This document shows positions 43,085 to 54,377 of a stretch of DNA of 64,000 nucleotides, one piece after another (positions within the stretch are counted from its first letter, which is position 1; each line of letters opens with the position of its first letter). Source of the stretch: Aplectana chamaeleonis (taxonomy: Eukaryota; Nematoda; Chromadorea; Rhabditida; Cosmocercidae); contig JAPDOI010000010.1 of the NCBI GenBank assembly GCA_029168955.1, forward strand, positions 3,557,001 through 3,621,000, in the 5' to 3' direction. The translations under genes were made by a program, and so were the position numbers. The notes below the pieces were generated by a model. It did not search any database, was not told the DNA's origin, and saw only the letters and a list, made by a program, of their open reading frames with translations.

Positions 43085-43621
43085 GTTTGTTCAGTTACGA
43101 TATTCTTGAAGAGGATTATCTGAATATAGAATCAGTAATAAATTCAAACCGCATCTTCTACACTTTGACGAATCTAGAAATGCGAAGATTAGATTGGAGT
43201 TATTACGACATATAAGACTGAGAGTTGAGAAGCGAAAGGTCCAGACTTCCTCGAACCCTTTTACTACAAGCATCCCGTTTTTTCACCATCACAAACTTCC
43301 ATCAATTTGGAATTCGTAGCCTGATCGGGTCCTTTGAAGCATCGTTGCTTTCATAAATTCAACTCTGTGCTCACTAGGACATTTGCATCGTTTTCAGAAG
43401 CTCCAGGAGAATCTCGTCCCTCCTCATATTTAATTAATAAACCTCCGAGTTTGCAAACGGATTATGTTCAAATACATGGTGTGCTTGTTGATCCGAGAAT
43501 GGCCTCACGCTGCTCCATTTCGAAATTGCTCCATCGGGAGTTGAAGCGCACCAATTCTACTCCAAACTCGTTTTCATATAAACTTCATGGAGTTCTCTGG
43601 AATAGGGAGACTAATGAATAG

Positions 43622-44570
43622 AGAATCAAAAAAACTCCTTTGGTTTAAGCAAACAGATCTCGATCACTCAGTGAAGGATCCTTCCTGACAATGTGACAGC
43701 TCTTCGGTTGGGAGAAAATGGTAAACTGATAGTATGGGGCAGTCTTGTTTCTCTTTTGATTCTTACTGCCAAGTATGAATTGCTTCTCCTGTTTTTCATG
43801 ACTAGACGTTCCTTTGCTTGTGCAATTGTTGTTCAGGACCTAGAACAAAAGTCAGGATATATGACTTATTAAAGGGAACCTATTCTTTGATTATAGAAAA
43901 ACAAGACTGAAAATGGCATTTTCAAGGATGGCCGTTTCATAGCCATCCGTGTTTATTGTTGAGGCTCTTGAGATGGAGTAACTTAGCAAATAGCGAAATT
44001 ATCGCTCAGAGCTCAGTTTCGATATTTTGACAGCCTAATCCTGTTCGAAGTGTCAAACTCAGCTTCTGTTTACAACACAATTTGAGCATCAAAACCAGAA
44101 ATTGCTGGGAACAGAGTGGCTATCTCAAATGCCAAAACAAGGATGGGCCTTCTGGATCGAAAACAGACGCTAATTTAGCATATGAAGCAGATACGCGATT
44201 TGAGCAATTTGTGCGAGTATTCGTGATATTTAAACGACAAACAATGACGTTGCAGTGAAATTAGATGAACATGTGATACAATGCGACTACCGTGGATATG
44301 GGGGACAAGGTTATCGGAGGAAAGCAAAAATCGAAGTATCCCAATGAGTCCTTTTTCCATTGCTACGTGCAAATTCTCTACTAGACACTAATGGAACGGG
44401 ATTGAATCCTTGAACTCAAGAATGACTCAAAAAGTTCTAGCGCTTTTCGCCAGTGATGTGACCAAAGAAACAGGCAACTTTCCTCTGCATGTCTGCGCGC
44501 GCAGTGCTGGGTGGCTATGCGTGGCAGAGAAGCAGAGGGAGGTCTGTCTATTGGGCTCCCCACTGGCTGA
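43622..44570. other. No gene seen
   Basis: Unassigned sequence without long frames, hairpins or recognised ends. Confidence 0.3.
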
Positions 44571-44912
44571 GTGACCCGAACGTTAAAGCCATTGATGGTA
44601 GGACTTCGGCGTATTTCGGCTACCGTAATCCGGCAACCGCTTCAGGATCCAACGCTAAAATTCCTATTAATCCAAGCCATGTGCAGCTTGATTTACTTCA
44701 GACGCGCGCGTTTCGCGTCGCAGTTTCGCTGCATAGCGCGCTTGCTCTCCATCCAGATAAAGCCAATGATGGTAGGAATCAGCGCTTTTCGGGTCCCGTT
44801 TCTGAAAATAGTTCCAGGACCCAACGCGCGGTTTCCCTTTACGTCGGAACTGTTTCGCAACCTCATTCAGTTCAATTGCGTGCGTTTCTATACGTTAGAT
44901 CCGACTCATTGA
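44571..44912. repeat. Two diverged units of ~175 bp
   Basis: AAAGCCATTGATGGTAGGA at 44585 and AAAGCCAATGATGGTAGGA at about 44760, each followed by CGxTTTTCGG and then GGAxCCAACGC about 55 bp on. The open frame across them is long only because both units share a stop-free frame. Confidence 0.5.
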
Positions 44913-46030
44913 GGATAATGGCGGAAATCGCTTTTTTCGGCTTTGGCCTGGACTGAAAGTCTTACGTTTAGATGTATCTGGACTGAAAAGGCACAATGAT
45001 CTCATTTTTTAGGTAACTAGAAGTTACTGTGACAAGAAATTCTAAAATATCCGATTTTTTCGGACATCCGAATCATTTCAAATAACCTTCATTTTACGAA
45101 CATAAATATGAAGTCGTTGACAATTTTCTCCTCGCATGAATATTATAACGAGTTTCAATTGGAAAACAACCTTTTCTTCGAGCATTAGGTTGATGATGAT
45201 GAGAAAAACAGTTTTTGCAGTTTTCCGAAATGAGTCGGGTCCAATGTATATGCGTTTCCTTCATGGTGTCACTCTGGAGCATACCATGCAGAGGTTAGAT
45301 CAGATCAGAACTTGTCACGCCGCGATTTTTCCAAACTTTCAGAGCTAGAGTCCTGAAACTCTGGGCAAGCTAGCTTAGAAAGAGACGCTCAAACTGAAAA
45401 CCGTTTTCTGCATTCACCATTACCTTCATAGACCCTTTAGCTCTCCTGATTTTGCAAGGGAAAGAAATGCCCGGGTTGGTGAGAACATTGTGGAGTGTAA
45501 AAAAACACGGTGTATACATAGATATCGTTTCAGGAGTTTATACAGAGAACTACTTCGCTGCTTTTTCCTTGGGTGGAACTATAAATGAGTTCTCACTACT
45601 AAGAATTCCGATTGTTCGTGTTTTAGCGGCATTCTCCTCGAAGAGAAATTTTCCAAGGGAATTTTTTTCGGGCGCCTGTTCTACTCATAAGGCCTTCTAA
45701 AAATTGTCACCAAAATCAGCTACAAGTATTCCAAACAACAGCACATTGGTGTGAATCACACTGTGTGATTGGTGTGATTCGCATGCCTTACCCAAATTAT
45801 AGTTCTTCTTCTACATCACACTATCGGAAAAGAAAACTCTGGACTTCAGAGTTAGCTTATACGGACTAGTAAGAAAATGCCCCCACCAAAATGATTAATT
45901 CATCCTGGAATATCGTGCAGAATATTGGACGAAATATATAGTTTGGAGATCTATAGATTAAGGAGTTAGGAGATCAGAGAGAGAGAGGAGATAAAGAGAG
46001 GAGAGAAGAGAAAAGATAGAGAGAGATTAA
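44913..46030. other. No gene seen; small hairpin and GA-rich run
   Basis: GAATCACAC...GTGTGATTC forms a small hairpin near 45755-45780. A (GA)n-rich run lies at about 45958-46030, directly before the hAT-type relic. Confidence 0.4.
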
Positions 46031-46403
46031 AGTCCGGAGATGAGCTCACAAAATCGGTTTTGAGCCGAGTTATGGCCGGTCAAATGTGCGGTGGTCTCAT
46101 GGTGGTTCAAAAGCTCCACCAGACCACCGTGGCCAAAAACGGAGGGTGAAGATTTTTCCGGTTTCTGAAGTGCTTTTCAGCTACCCCTCTGACTGAAGTT
46201 TTTCAATATCGGCAGCGCATGGAACGCTTTTCATTCCCTTCGGAATGGTGAGGCTCCAAAAATTAAAAAAAAAACTCCAAAATGAAAATAGTCGTTAACG
46301 TCTACCAATTTTTTCACTTTTCCTAAAGGGTCGTTTTTTAGCCTAAAAAAATGTGGGGGGTCGTTGATCAGGACGACCCGGACCACCGATGTGCCTGACC
46401 CTG
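46031..46403. mobile_element. Right-end relic of the 31-34 kb hAT-type family
   Basis: Matches the right part of the element at 31024-34146: GTCCGGAGATGAGCTCA, GAGTTATGGCC, CACCGTGGCCAAAAACGGAG, then GGGGGGTCGTTG and the terminus CCTGACCCTG. The left part is absent. Confidence 0.8.
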
Positions 46404-47196
46404 GGCGAAGCTAGCAGCGGAGCGGTCAGTCAAGGCAAAATAGAACAGAGATAAGGAAATTTAAACATGATAAACCCGATAAGCCTCGCTTCGACAGGCT
46501 CAAAATGAGGAAGAGAGGCTGTAAGTTGAATCCGAATGATTCAATTTGCAATTCTTGGCAGTTTGCTAGTAGCAAATTGCTGATTGAGCTCATTTGTTGG
46601 GAAAATAGTATCGGATACCCGACTCCTTCAGCCGGGTATCGGATACTCCCATATATACCCCGAAAATTGGGGTTTATTTTTTGATGAATCGCAAAATTTT
46701 ACCCCGCAAAGTAAGTTATACCCTAAAACCACGGTTTTATCGTTGATGAATCTGGCCCCTGATAACACTTCAAGAATGCTGGGGCGGCACGCACGAACAC
46801 GAGTGTTGCTAAGGGGTTGGGGCAAGGTTTGTGGCGTCGGCGCGATCGATGATAGCAACTCAGGTCCTCGTTGGCACCGAGCGCAGTCAAACCGCTGACG
46901 AGCGTTGCAATGCTTGCGCACGGAAGCTAAAATTTGGTTGGGCAACCCCGAAAAGTTCGGCCATTCTCCCGAAAATTGCGGTACTCCAGCTGGGTACAGT
47001 GGCGCTCGACCTGCGATCGTCGGGTTGGATGTCGCCATCCTGACTTCGCGGTTCTCTGCGAAACATCTGGCGTTTCGATCCACCAACACTTCGGCGATTG
47101 CATCCCACTTTACGCCTCAGACCCCTCCACATATTTATTTCATGAAAAATATGTACTTCTTTATTCGATGGTACACTTCAACACAACAGGAGAATT
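46404..47196. other. No gene seen; imperfect hairpin at ~46611-46645
   Basis: GTATCGGATACCCG and CGGGTATCGGATAC form a hairpin with one mismatch. The GC-rich stretch 46770-47090 gives overlapping frames on both strands; none resembles a known protein. Confidence 0.35.
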
Positions 47197-47480
47197 TACT
47201 GTGCTTATCTGGGCCAAAGTCCGGTCCGCAATTGCGTCTCGACACGCTCTGTGACCGCACGCTCCCGAGTCAGAAGAGCTTCCAGCGCCGCAGCCGCTGA
47301 TCTGCTGACTTTAGGTGTGTTTTGGAAACTGGACACTAAGAAAAATTGGAGAAAATTGTATAAAAAAAGCCAAATCGAGTTGGCTTTGGCGCTGCAAACT
47401 CGACTGACTCGAGCGCGTGCGGCTGCAAAGCGTGTCGAGACGCAATTGCGGACCGGAACTTGGCCCAGATAAGCACAGTA
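47197..47480. mobile_element. TA-flanked MITE (family R), copy 2
   Basis: TA (47197-47198 and 47479-47480) with ends CTGTGCTTATCTGGGCCAA and the inverse. The inner ATTGCGTCTCGACACGC block is on both sides, and AAAAAGCCAAATCGAGTT lies near the centre. Confidence 0.85.
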
Positions 47481-47659
47481 TCGCATTAAACAGCGACGGC
47501 TAGATTCGAGGCAACAATGACGGACACCATAACGAGTACTGATGATATAATAACAAGACCCAATAACTGATAGTAAAATCCTCAGAAATAAAAACTAGCG
47601 ACAACTATGGTCCACAAGAGTGAAATATACAAAACATGTTCAAATCACAAAGCAAAAGG

Positions 47660-47851
47660 TTAAAGGCAGTGGTCGCGATGAAATAGTATTGTCTTCTTTT
47701 CCTCTCTAAACCCTTCTCTGGGTTGAGAGTAGTAGGACTTATGAGAAAAAATCGCGATAAAACCGGTGTTTCGGGCCAAATTTCAACCCTGAACTTTCTT
47801 GTCTTTTGATGGTGGACGAGCCCACTCCACATCATCCGCATCGATGACCTC
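47660..47851. mobile_element. Left end of a family T element, right end missing
   Basis: TTAAAGGCAGTGGTCGCGAT at 47660 matches the family terminus. No closing end is found before the family H element at 47855. Confidence 0.45.
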
Positions 47852-47854
47852 TTA

Positions 47855-48170
47855 GGCGCTATTCATGCTACTCAACGCCAGCGCGGCACCCGCGTGCCGC
47901 GCTTGCGTGGCGTTTGTGTATGAATGGCTTGACGCCCTACCCGCGCGGCACGCGCGTCACGCTTCGCCCGCTACACCATGGCGTAGCCGCTGCAGCATTC
48001 ATACTGCCACCCGGAACGCCTTGGCGTTTTCATCCACTGATATTATTTATCGACCGTCTCATTCATTCCAGCTTCACCGCTCCGCCATGGCGTCGCCGCT
48101 GGAGTATTCATAGTCTCCGCAAGCGCGGCACGCGCGTGCCGCGCTGGCGTTGAGTAGTATGAATAGCGCC
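47855..48170. mobile_element. GC-rich palindromic element with 3-bp TTA duplication (family H), copy 2
   Basis: Flanked by TTA (47852-47854 and 48171-48173). Ends GGCGCTATTCATGCTACTC and GAGTAGTATGAATAGCGCC. Internal CATCCACTGATATTATTTAT also occurs in copy 1. The right arm is shorter than in copy 1. Confidence 0.8.
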
Positions 48171-48173
48171 TTA

Positions 48174-48710
48174 TACCAAGGACATCAGCTGGCTTGAAAT
48201 TGAGTTTCAATCAATGATCCATCGGATTTATGTACACATCTAGTGAAAAACAATGACTGGAGTGCTTTTTTTTCATTGCTCAACTGTTTTTTTTAGGTAA
48301 ATTTGCATTTATTCCTCCCTATGAATGTCGATGATTTTTGACTGCTCGGCATGGAACTGCGATCCTTTTGGGCGCAGCTGTGCACGTGTGCACGAACTGG
48401 CATCTTTGGGCCCTAGAAACTCTAATTCTTGCCCGTTTTTCAATGCGTTACCTTCATAGTTTTTTAGCTTCGGCGAATTGGTATATATACCCTCATTGGG
48501 CATCGGTATACTTCAGCGACAGCCGGTCGCCGACGACAGACTTGGCGACGGAGTAGTCGCCGCTGCAAATTTTGCACGCGAAATTGCGTACCTACAAATC
48601 TGCATTCGCGCATCTGCTAGCCATTTACTAGATATCGATTGTATTCCTTATATTGTTTTCCTGATTGAAGTGGCATAAGGAACACTTTTTTCATGGAAAG
48701 AATGTCACTA
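48174..48710. other. No gene seen
   Basis: Unassigned. Confidence 0.3.
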
Positions 48711-49185
48711 TTACAGGAAGTGTTCACGATAAAAGTCGTTTTTCTGTTTTTCCGCCTATTTTGAAAACGGTCCCATGCTGATTTCAATGATGTCCATGAA
48801 ATCGTACAAGACCCCCGGGAAACGGAGTTATGGTCCCTCAAAATTCAGCCAGGGAAGCATTGTGGACGAGTTGTCCGAGACTTGTAACTACCGCTTTTTG
48901 CAGCCGATGTGTGCGAGCCGACCTGAGTAAAGAGAGGCGTTGAGAATGAAGAGAAGAACGGGGTTCGTGATCGGAAACTATCGCTCATCTAACCACGAAT
49001 TCAGGGAAACTGTTATAGGACATGGACGGAGTGGCCCAATGTGTTGGCTGGCCCACGAGATTTTCACCCACTTACCGGCCGTTTTTCGTCGCATTTCCGT
49101 TCTTAATCTTCTTTGAGGGACCCAAAGCTTACGTTTTAGCCAAAAAAAAAACGTGCAAATTCTTCTTCGTGAACGCTGCCTTTAA
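48711..49185. mobile_element. TTAA-target short element (family T), inverse of copy 3
   Basis: Left end decayed (TTACAGGAAGTGTTCACGAT), right end GAACGCTGCCTTTAA intact. Body is the inverse of 19607-20079 throughout (CGAGTTGTCCGAGACTTGTA, GGCCGTTTTTCGTCGCATTT). Confidence 0.85.
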
Positions 49186-49999
49186 GGGTATGAATCACAA
49201 ATCTGCAATACATATTCACTCCAGATTAAGAGAAAAACTTTGCGATTTGGGATGTTACTCTGATTTTATTCTTTTTTCCAAATATGTCAAAAGGAGTTAG
49301 GCAGGATGGAAAATGTGCTTATACGACAAAAAAATTATGTAGTGCCATTTGCGGCCTGGAATGTACCTAAAAATGGTAGAAGCGGCGTATAAAATGCTAA
49401 TTAAGGGACTACTAACATACCTGATCATTTGCTGCCGCTACCTTATTAGAAACATCAAAAAAGACTGAGAGAAAACAAAATAAAAGTTTGTTTGGGAAAT
49501 GATCGGGACCCAGCGACAGCCCGTCGGTCTGCTGCGCGCAGCGACTGCTCGCATTTTCGAATTTTTTTTCACAAATCCTTCGATTTTCGGAGAAACATTT
49601 TAACTCTAACCTCGCCAAAGTCGAGATAAAAAAAATCAAATTATCCGAATCAAAGCACTATTAGGGAACCTTACAGCAGCTCTGGCATTCGCTAGCGTGT
49701 TGCCCCGGAAGGCGTGGCCAATTCCGCGTCCTTTTTCGTCTGCGCGAGACGTTCCACATAATCGCGCCGGCGAGAGTCGAGTGCCCACAAAAGATTGTGG
49801 GTAATGCCCACAAAATCTTTCTGAGCATTGTGTGGATTGTCACGCCCCAGCTAGCGCCGGCACGGAGGAGGCCTAGGCGGTGGCGTGTGCGCTCGCGTCG
49901 CGTGCGCCCGCGTGTTGTCTTTCTCTCCTGATCATCACCTCAATCTTCCTCCATTTTCCACTTTCTTCTATAAGCTCATGTCTAGTGAGGCTCTTAAGG
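49186..49999. other. No gene seen
   Basis: Contains GTGCCCACAAAAGATTGTGGG and ATGCCCACAAAATCTT near 49780-49822, and a GC-rich patch near 49850-49915. Confidence 0.3.
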
Positions 50000-50720
50000 G
50001 AGCTACTTTTAGTTAGCCTAACTATTCTGGAAGAAATATAACTCTCTAGAACCGTTTTTGGTGTAAAACCGATTTTGGTCTTCGCATCTGCCTAAAACCA
50101 CACCGAAAAGAGTTATAGACGTTTTTCGTCAGATTTATGTACCTGTTGTACCTTCCAAAACGTGCACTAATCTTTAGAGAATTCGGAAACTGACCTCATA
50201 ATTGTGTTCAGCGCCCAAAACAACCCCCCCTGGCCCAAGTTTGGGTGAAGGCACATTACCCAAACTTTGAACAGACTGATAGCGTTATGGATTTGTACGG
50301 ATTTTCGGTTGGGGTTTATTCATATCAATTAGTGGGCCCCGAAAGCGTTTTTAAAAATGTTCCAGATTTAAATTAATATCCTCCCAGTTGTGTTATTTGG
50401 GGCGCTGATCACGAATTTGGGGTTTATGTGTCAATTTTCTGAAGTTTTCGGCTTGATTCTTTCGAAGCTTTTTTTAGGGAAAATTTGATGGCAAATCGCG
50501 ACTTTTGACAATTTCCGAAGTGGTACGCTAGATACAAGTTTATAATTTGCCACCGGCACAAAATTCTCACGGAAGTGTAATGGTTTTTCTTTCAAGAGTT
50601 CTCCATGTTTACTGCCTGATACCGTGACATAATGATATTGCCCCCGATTGCTGTTTTTGAGCAGAATCCGATTTTTTTTTCTCAAAAACACCCTAAAATT
50701 TCATGGGGGTGGGAACTAAA
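50000..50720. repeat. Dispersed repeat (family V), copy 1
   Basis: Shares ordered blocks with 54430-54800: GCTACTTTTAGTTAGCCT, GGTCTTCGCATCTGCCTAAA, TTATAGACGTTTTTCGTCAG, CAGACTGATA. Near its right end it shares ACACCCTAAAATTTCATGGG with 55150-55175. Probably a mobile element of unknown class. Confidence 0.65.
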
Positions 50721-51070
50721 ATTATTCGATTAAAGAAGGCGACTTCGAATTATCGAAAAGTCGCAAATTTAAAAAGGCCAATTTCCGAATTTTTTGGAGA
50801 ATCGAATATTCGAAAAGTGAACATTTCCGCATTATTCGCAACACCGAACATTCGAAAAAAAAACGATTCCCGATTTCTTCTAGAGTATGTCAACGAATAT
50901 TCGGAAAACGAATATTCGGTCGAAGAAACGAATAATCGAATATTCGAATAATTCGAGTATTCGAAAAAGTCAATTTTTCGAATAATTCGCTTATTCGAAT
51001 ATTCGAAAGAGTCAATTATCCGAATTATTCGTTCATTCGAATATTCGAAAATTTTTATTCGTTTGATATA
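50721..51070. repeat. Array of TTCGAATATTCGAA palindromic words
   Basis: Dozens of ATTCGAA/CGAATATTCG words, densest between 50880 and 51050. Each is self-complementary, so the array can pair with itself in many registers. Confidence 0.8.
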
Positions 51071-51146
51071 CTCTAATTTATTAGTAATTTTTTCTAGTCT
51101 GATGAGGAGCATTTAGAAATAAATCTGGGGTGGGAGTAAATGGGTA

Positions 51147-51174
51147 GTTAACCGCGAGTTAACTCGCGGTTAAC
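51147..51174. repeat. Perfect 28-bp palindrome
   Basis: GTTAACCGCGAGTT followed by its exact inverse. Related words occur near 56690-56745. Confidence 0.8.
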
Positions 51175-51372
51175 TGCAGCTGACCGTGAGCTTTTCAGTT
51201 GACGATTTTTTGGAGATGCGCCAGGCATTTCTGAAACTAAGCACACTCATGGCACTGTATGAGCCACTAGATACGCATTGAAAAAATGCGAAGAAATGGT
51301 CCGTTCTGCTTTTTTTTTTGGGGAAAAATTAGTGATTTAGATTTTTTTTCAAGCTTTTTGAGCTTTTTTCAG

Positions 51373-51584
51373 CTCGCGCTAAGTCCGCGCAAAACTGCAA
51401 CTTAACGTGAGCTGACAGAAAAAATGGAAATAGTGTGTGAATGAAGAAAAAGATGGATAGCTTCCGAAAAAGTCCTCCGAAGTACTTTTTCGGAAGGTAT
51501 CCATCTTTTTCTTCATTCACACACTATTTCCATTTTCTCTGTCAGCTCACGTTTGGTTGCAGTTTTGCGCGGACTTAACGCGAG
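51373..51584. repeat. Long near-perfect hairpin (~100-bp arms, ~10-nt loop)
   Basis: Left arm from CTCGCGCTAAGTCCGCGC, right arm ending GCGCGGACTTAACGCGAG. The inner arms (AGTGTGTGAATGAAGAAAAA and the inverse, CTTCCGAAAAAGT and the inverse) are nearly perfect, with CCTCCGAAGT as the loop. Transcribed, it would be a long hairpin RNA. Confidence 0.85.
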
Positions 51585-51701
51585 ATCACATACGATAACG
51601 CGTTTCCCTTACGCTTGCGCTTGCTGAAGAGTATGCAAGTCGTCGTAAATGGGGTGCAGGACGTTTATGATTTAGTGCAGTACCACAGTGTGAGTGTGCA
51701 G

Positions 51702-51745
51702 GGGCGGCATTAAGAATCGAGGTAGCGCGCGCCAAAACTAGCGCA
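51702..51745. repeat. GGGGCGGCATTAAGAA terminal-type repeat (left)
   Basis: GGGGCGGCATTAAGAATCGA followed by GTAGCGCGCGCCAAAACTAG. The inverse occurs twice at 56285-56343 and 56430-56487, suggesting element ends about 4.8 kb apart. Confidence 0.5.
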
Positions 51746-51796
51746 AACGCGCCATGGGGACGGCATAGCGCAATCTGCAATCAAGAATTATGCAGA

Positions 51797-51886
51797 CGCG
51801 CGCTTGTCTTAGCCCAAACGCGCTTGGCATAGCCCAACCGCGCTTGACATAGCCTAAACGCGCTTGGCATGACCCAAACGCGCTAT
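51797..51886. repeat. 20-bp minisatellite
   Basis: About 4.5 units of CGCGCTTGGCATAGCCCAAA with small changes. Confidence 0.8.
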
Positions 51887-52343
51887 CATGGGGATTTTAG
51901 CGCTGTTTGATATTAAGTACTTGCAAGGCGCGCTACGGGAAGCGCGAAAGACCCTCCGAAACCGCGCTACCGCTAGCGCTCTACACGAAGCGCGCTACCA
52001 GCCGCGCGCGAACGACTCCACATCGTTTTTCATCCTATGCATCCTTTCCAATCTTTGAAACGCTTAATACCCTGTCGTTCGTGTGAGAAGAAAGCAATAT
52101 TCTTTTCTTATGTCCTCTATTCAGGTTTTTCTTTGAATTATTCCACTTCAATGGCTCGTTTTGAACAGCAATTAAATAACTTGTGAATCCGAAGCGTGAG
52201 AATATTAAAGGCGGTGTTCACGAAGAAAAGGTTGCACGTTTTTTGGCTAAAACGTAAGCTTTGGGTCCTTCTAAGAAGATTAAGAACGGAAGTGCGACAA
52301 AAAACGGCCGGTAAGTGGGTGAAAATCTCGTGGGCCAGTCAAC

Positions 52344-53823
52344 CAGGGCTGTGCGGAACTGTTCCGTTTCCGATTCCGTTTCCGTATTTCCGGTACTTTT
52401 TGAGCTGTGCCGTTCCGTTTCCGAGTTTTTGGGCCCGGAAACGGAAGAAAATAGTACTACAAGGTGAGTGGTCACGCCTTCCCAGCGCACAAAGCCGCGG
52501 TACCTCTGCGATCATCCCAGCGTGAGTCTAATCCTGATCGCTTGGATCGATGTCCCGCTCCTTCCAATCGTCACACGGTATACGCCCCCCCCCCTCCACC
52601 AACGCACAGGACGATCCCAACGTGGGCTTGACCTTAGAGGCTACAGAGGGCATACGCTAGGTACTGTTGCGCGGGTGAGTAAGTGGTGTTATCTTGCAGT
52701 CGAACCGTGGTTATCAGTCTCATCTCAGTTGAAAACCATCACAGTTTGCTTTTACAACTCTTTATCAAAATTTTTTTCGAAGCGCTGAACTATTGGCTGA
52801 TCATTACCCTTTCATGCATCAGTACCATACTTTGTTACAATCGAGTCGTCCGATTGAGGGACTAGAGAGGTAGAAACTTTTCCTCTTCGTCTCTCTAGCT
52901 ACTCAGGCACTCGTGGGGTTATACTTCAGCGCCACAGAATTTGCACGCCATAGCCCCAAACTCCTCTTTTTCAGCAGCACGAGCTGCCAACGCAGTTCTG
53001 GGTTTCGACCACTTCTCATCAGCAGCTTGTGCTGCAGCTAGCAGCACCTGTTGCTGCCGACGAGGGGTTCAACTCGATGTCGGCCCGGAGTGCGGCCCCT
53101 CATTACATGTGCTAGCAGCAGCACGTTATTCGAATGAAGGGATTCTCTGAGCCACCACCTCTTTCTACCGGAGCTAGAAATGCGATCCTTGTAATGGCTC
53201 GCAGCGAGGATGCCAATCTCGCCAAGGTACGCAACAAAGGCATGATCTCGGTCCACTGGAAGAATTAATTTCTCGTGATGCGCAGCAAGTACCATCCTTT
53301 CAGCTTCCAAAATTGATATCCGGAAAATCGAGTACTTCAGATCACCTTCTGGGATCGGCCTCAAACGGACATCTGCTCTCTCAACAATGGTGAATGCCAT
53401 ATGTATGTACCCGCAGCCGTCGTAGAACACCGATCGCACTGTAAAAATCAGTCGAAGGTAGAAGCTCGACATCAGAGAGATCAGCAGCACTCTAGAAAAT
53501 AAGTTGCTCAAGCAGACTTGTTTGCAGCTCACTAGGAGAACCTGCAGCAGCAGCACGTCTTCCTTTCATGCTTTAAATCTATTTGTACTCGGCTTGCTTG
53601 CAGTTTTAGACCGTAGCCGCACTGGTGCTTGAGGAAATAGATTGAGATCTCAAGCTACAGAAGTACATCTGCATGCCATGAGCAGCGACAGAAACCTACC
53701 ATTTAATCATACTATAATTTTTAGCTCACTTCCGTTTCCGGATTTCCGTTTCCGGCGATTTTCAGCCATTTTTCTTCCGTTTCCGTTTCCGAAAATCTTG
53801 AAAATGATTTCCGCACAGCCCTG
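52344..53823. mobile_element. 1.48-kb hAT-type element with 8-bp duplication
   Basis: Ends CAGGGCTGTGCGGAA and TTCCGCACAGCCCTG. Exact 8-bp duplication CAGTCAAC (52336-52343 and 53824-53831). TTTCCG runs lie inside both ends. The interior carries a protein-like minus-strand frame instead of a hAT transposase. Confidence 0.92.
53038..53556 (-). CDS. Unidentified open frame inside the 1.48-kb hAT-type element
   Basis: 172 codons on the minus strand. The central part reads VERADVRLRPIPEGDLKYSI and LEAERMVLAAHHEKLILPVD, then DHAFVAYLGEIGILAASHYK, with normal, soluble-protein composition. A splice-acceptor-like TTTTTACAG lies just before TGCGATCGGTG (minus strand, about 53435). The start of the frame is leucine-rich and may be non-coding. 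There is no hAT dimerisation block or zinc finger. It could be host exons captured by the element, or an unknown element protein. I do not assign a function. Confidence 0.35.
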   Translation of the reverse strand: MLLLQVLLVSCKQVCLSNLFSRVLLISLMSSFYLRLIFTVRSVFYDGCGYIHMAFTIVERADVRLRPIPEGDLKYSIFRISILEAERMVLAAHHEKLILPVDRDHAFVAYLGEIGILAASHYKDRISSSGRKRWWLRESLHSNNVLLLAHVMRGRTPGRHRVEPLVGSNRCC

Positions 53824-54377
53824 CAGTCAACCCATTGGGCCACTCCGCCCACGTCCTATAACAGTTTCCCTAAATTTGTGGTTAGATGAGCGATGGTTTC
53901 CGATCAAAAGCCCCCTTCTTCCCTTCATTCTCAACGTCTCTCCTTACTCAGGTCAGCTCGCACACATCGGCTGCAAAAAATGAGAGTTACAAGCCTCGGA
54001 CAACTCGTCCACAATGCTTCCCTAGCGAGATTTTGAGGGGCCATAACTCCGTTTTCAGGGGGTCTTGTACGATTCCAGGGACATCATTGAAGTCGGCATG
54101 GGACCGTTTTCAAGATAGGCGGTAAAACAGAAAAACGACTTTAATCGTGAACACTGCCTTTAATGAAACGATGGTGGCATTAGAGTGTGCCTCACTAGGT
54201 CCTGCCCCAGATTTCCAGCTAGTAAAAAAACTGTGCTTTGACAGTTGCAGGTGTGCAACAGTACATAAACAATCCGAGCTCAAAACTCGCCTATGCTTCG
54301 AAAGATTCAAAAAACGAGCTTTTTCTTAGCTTATGGAAACATCCGTAACCAAAAGGCAACTTTTGGGGTGTTCCAAA

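Larger units (their letters stand above)
52205..54163. mobile_element. TTAA-target short element (family T), split by a hAT-type insertion
   Basis: Left TTAAAGGCGGTGTTCACGAA (52205), right ATCGTGAACACTGCCTTTAA (54163). Body equals copy 3 (19607-20079) once the insertion at 52344-53823 is removed: GGGCCAGTCAACCCATTGGG. Confidence 0.88.

Noticed and set aside
46611..46645. Rho-independent-type terminator
   Set aside because: The hairpin is real, but the context is eukaryotic and there is no gene or U-run with it.
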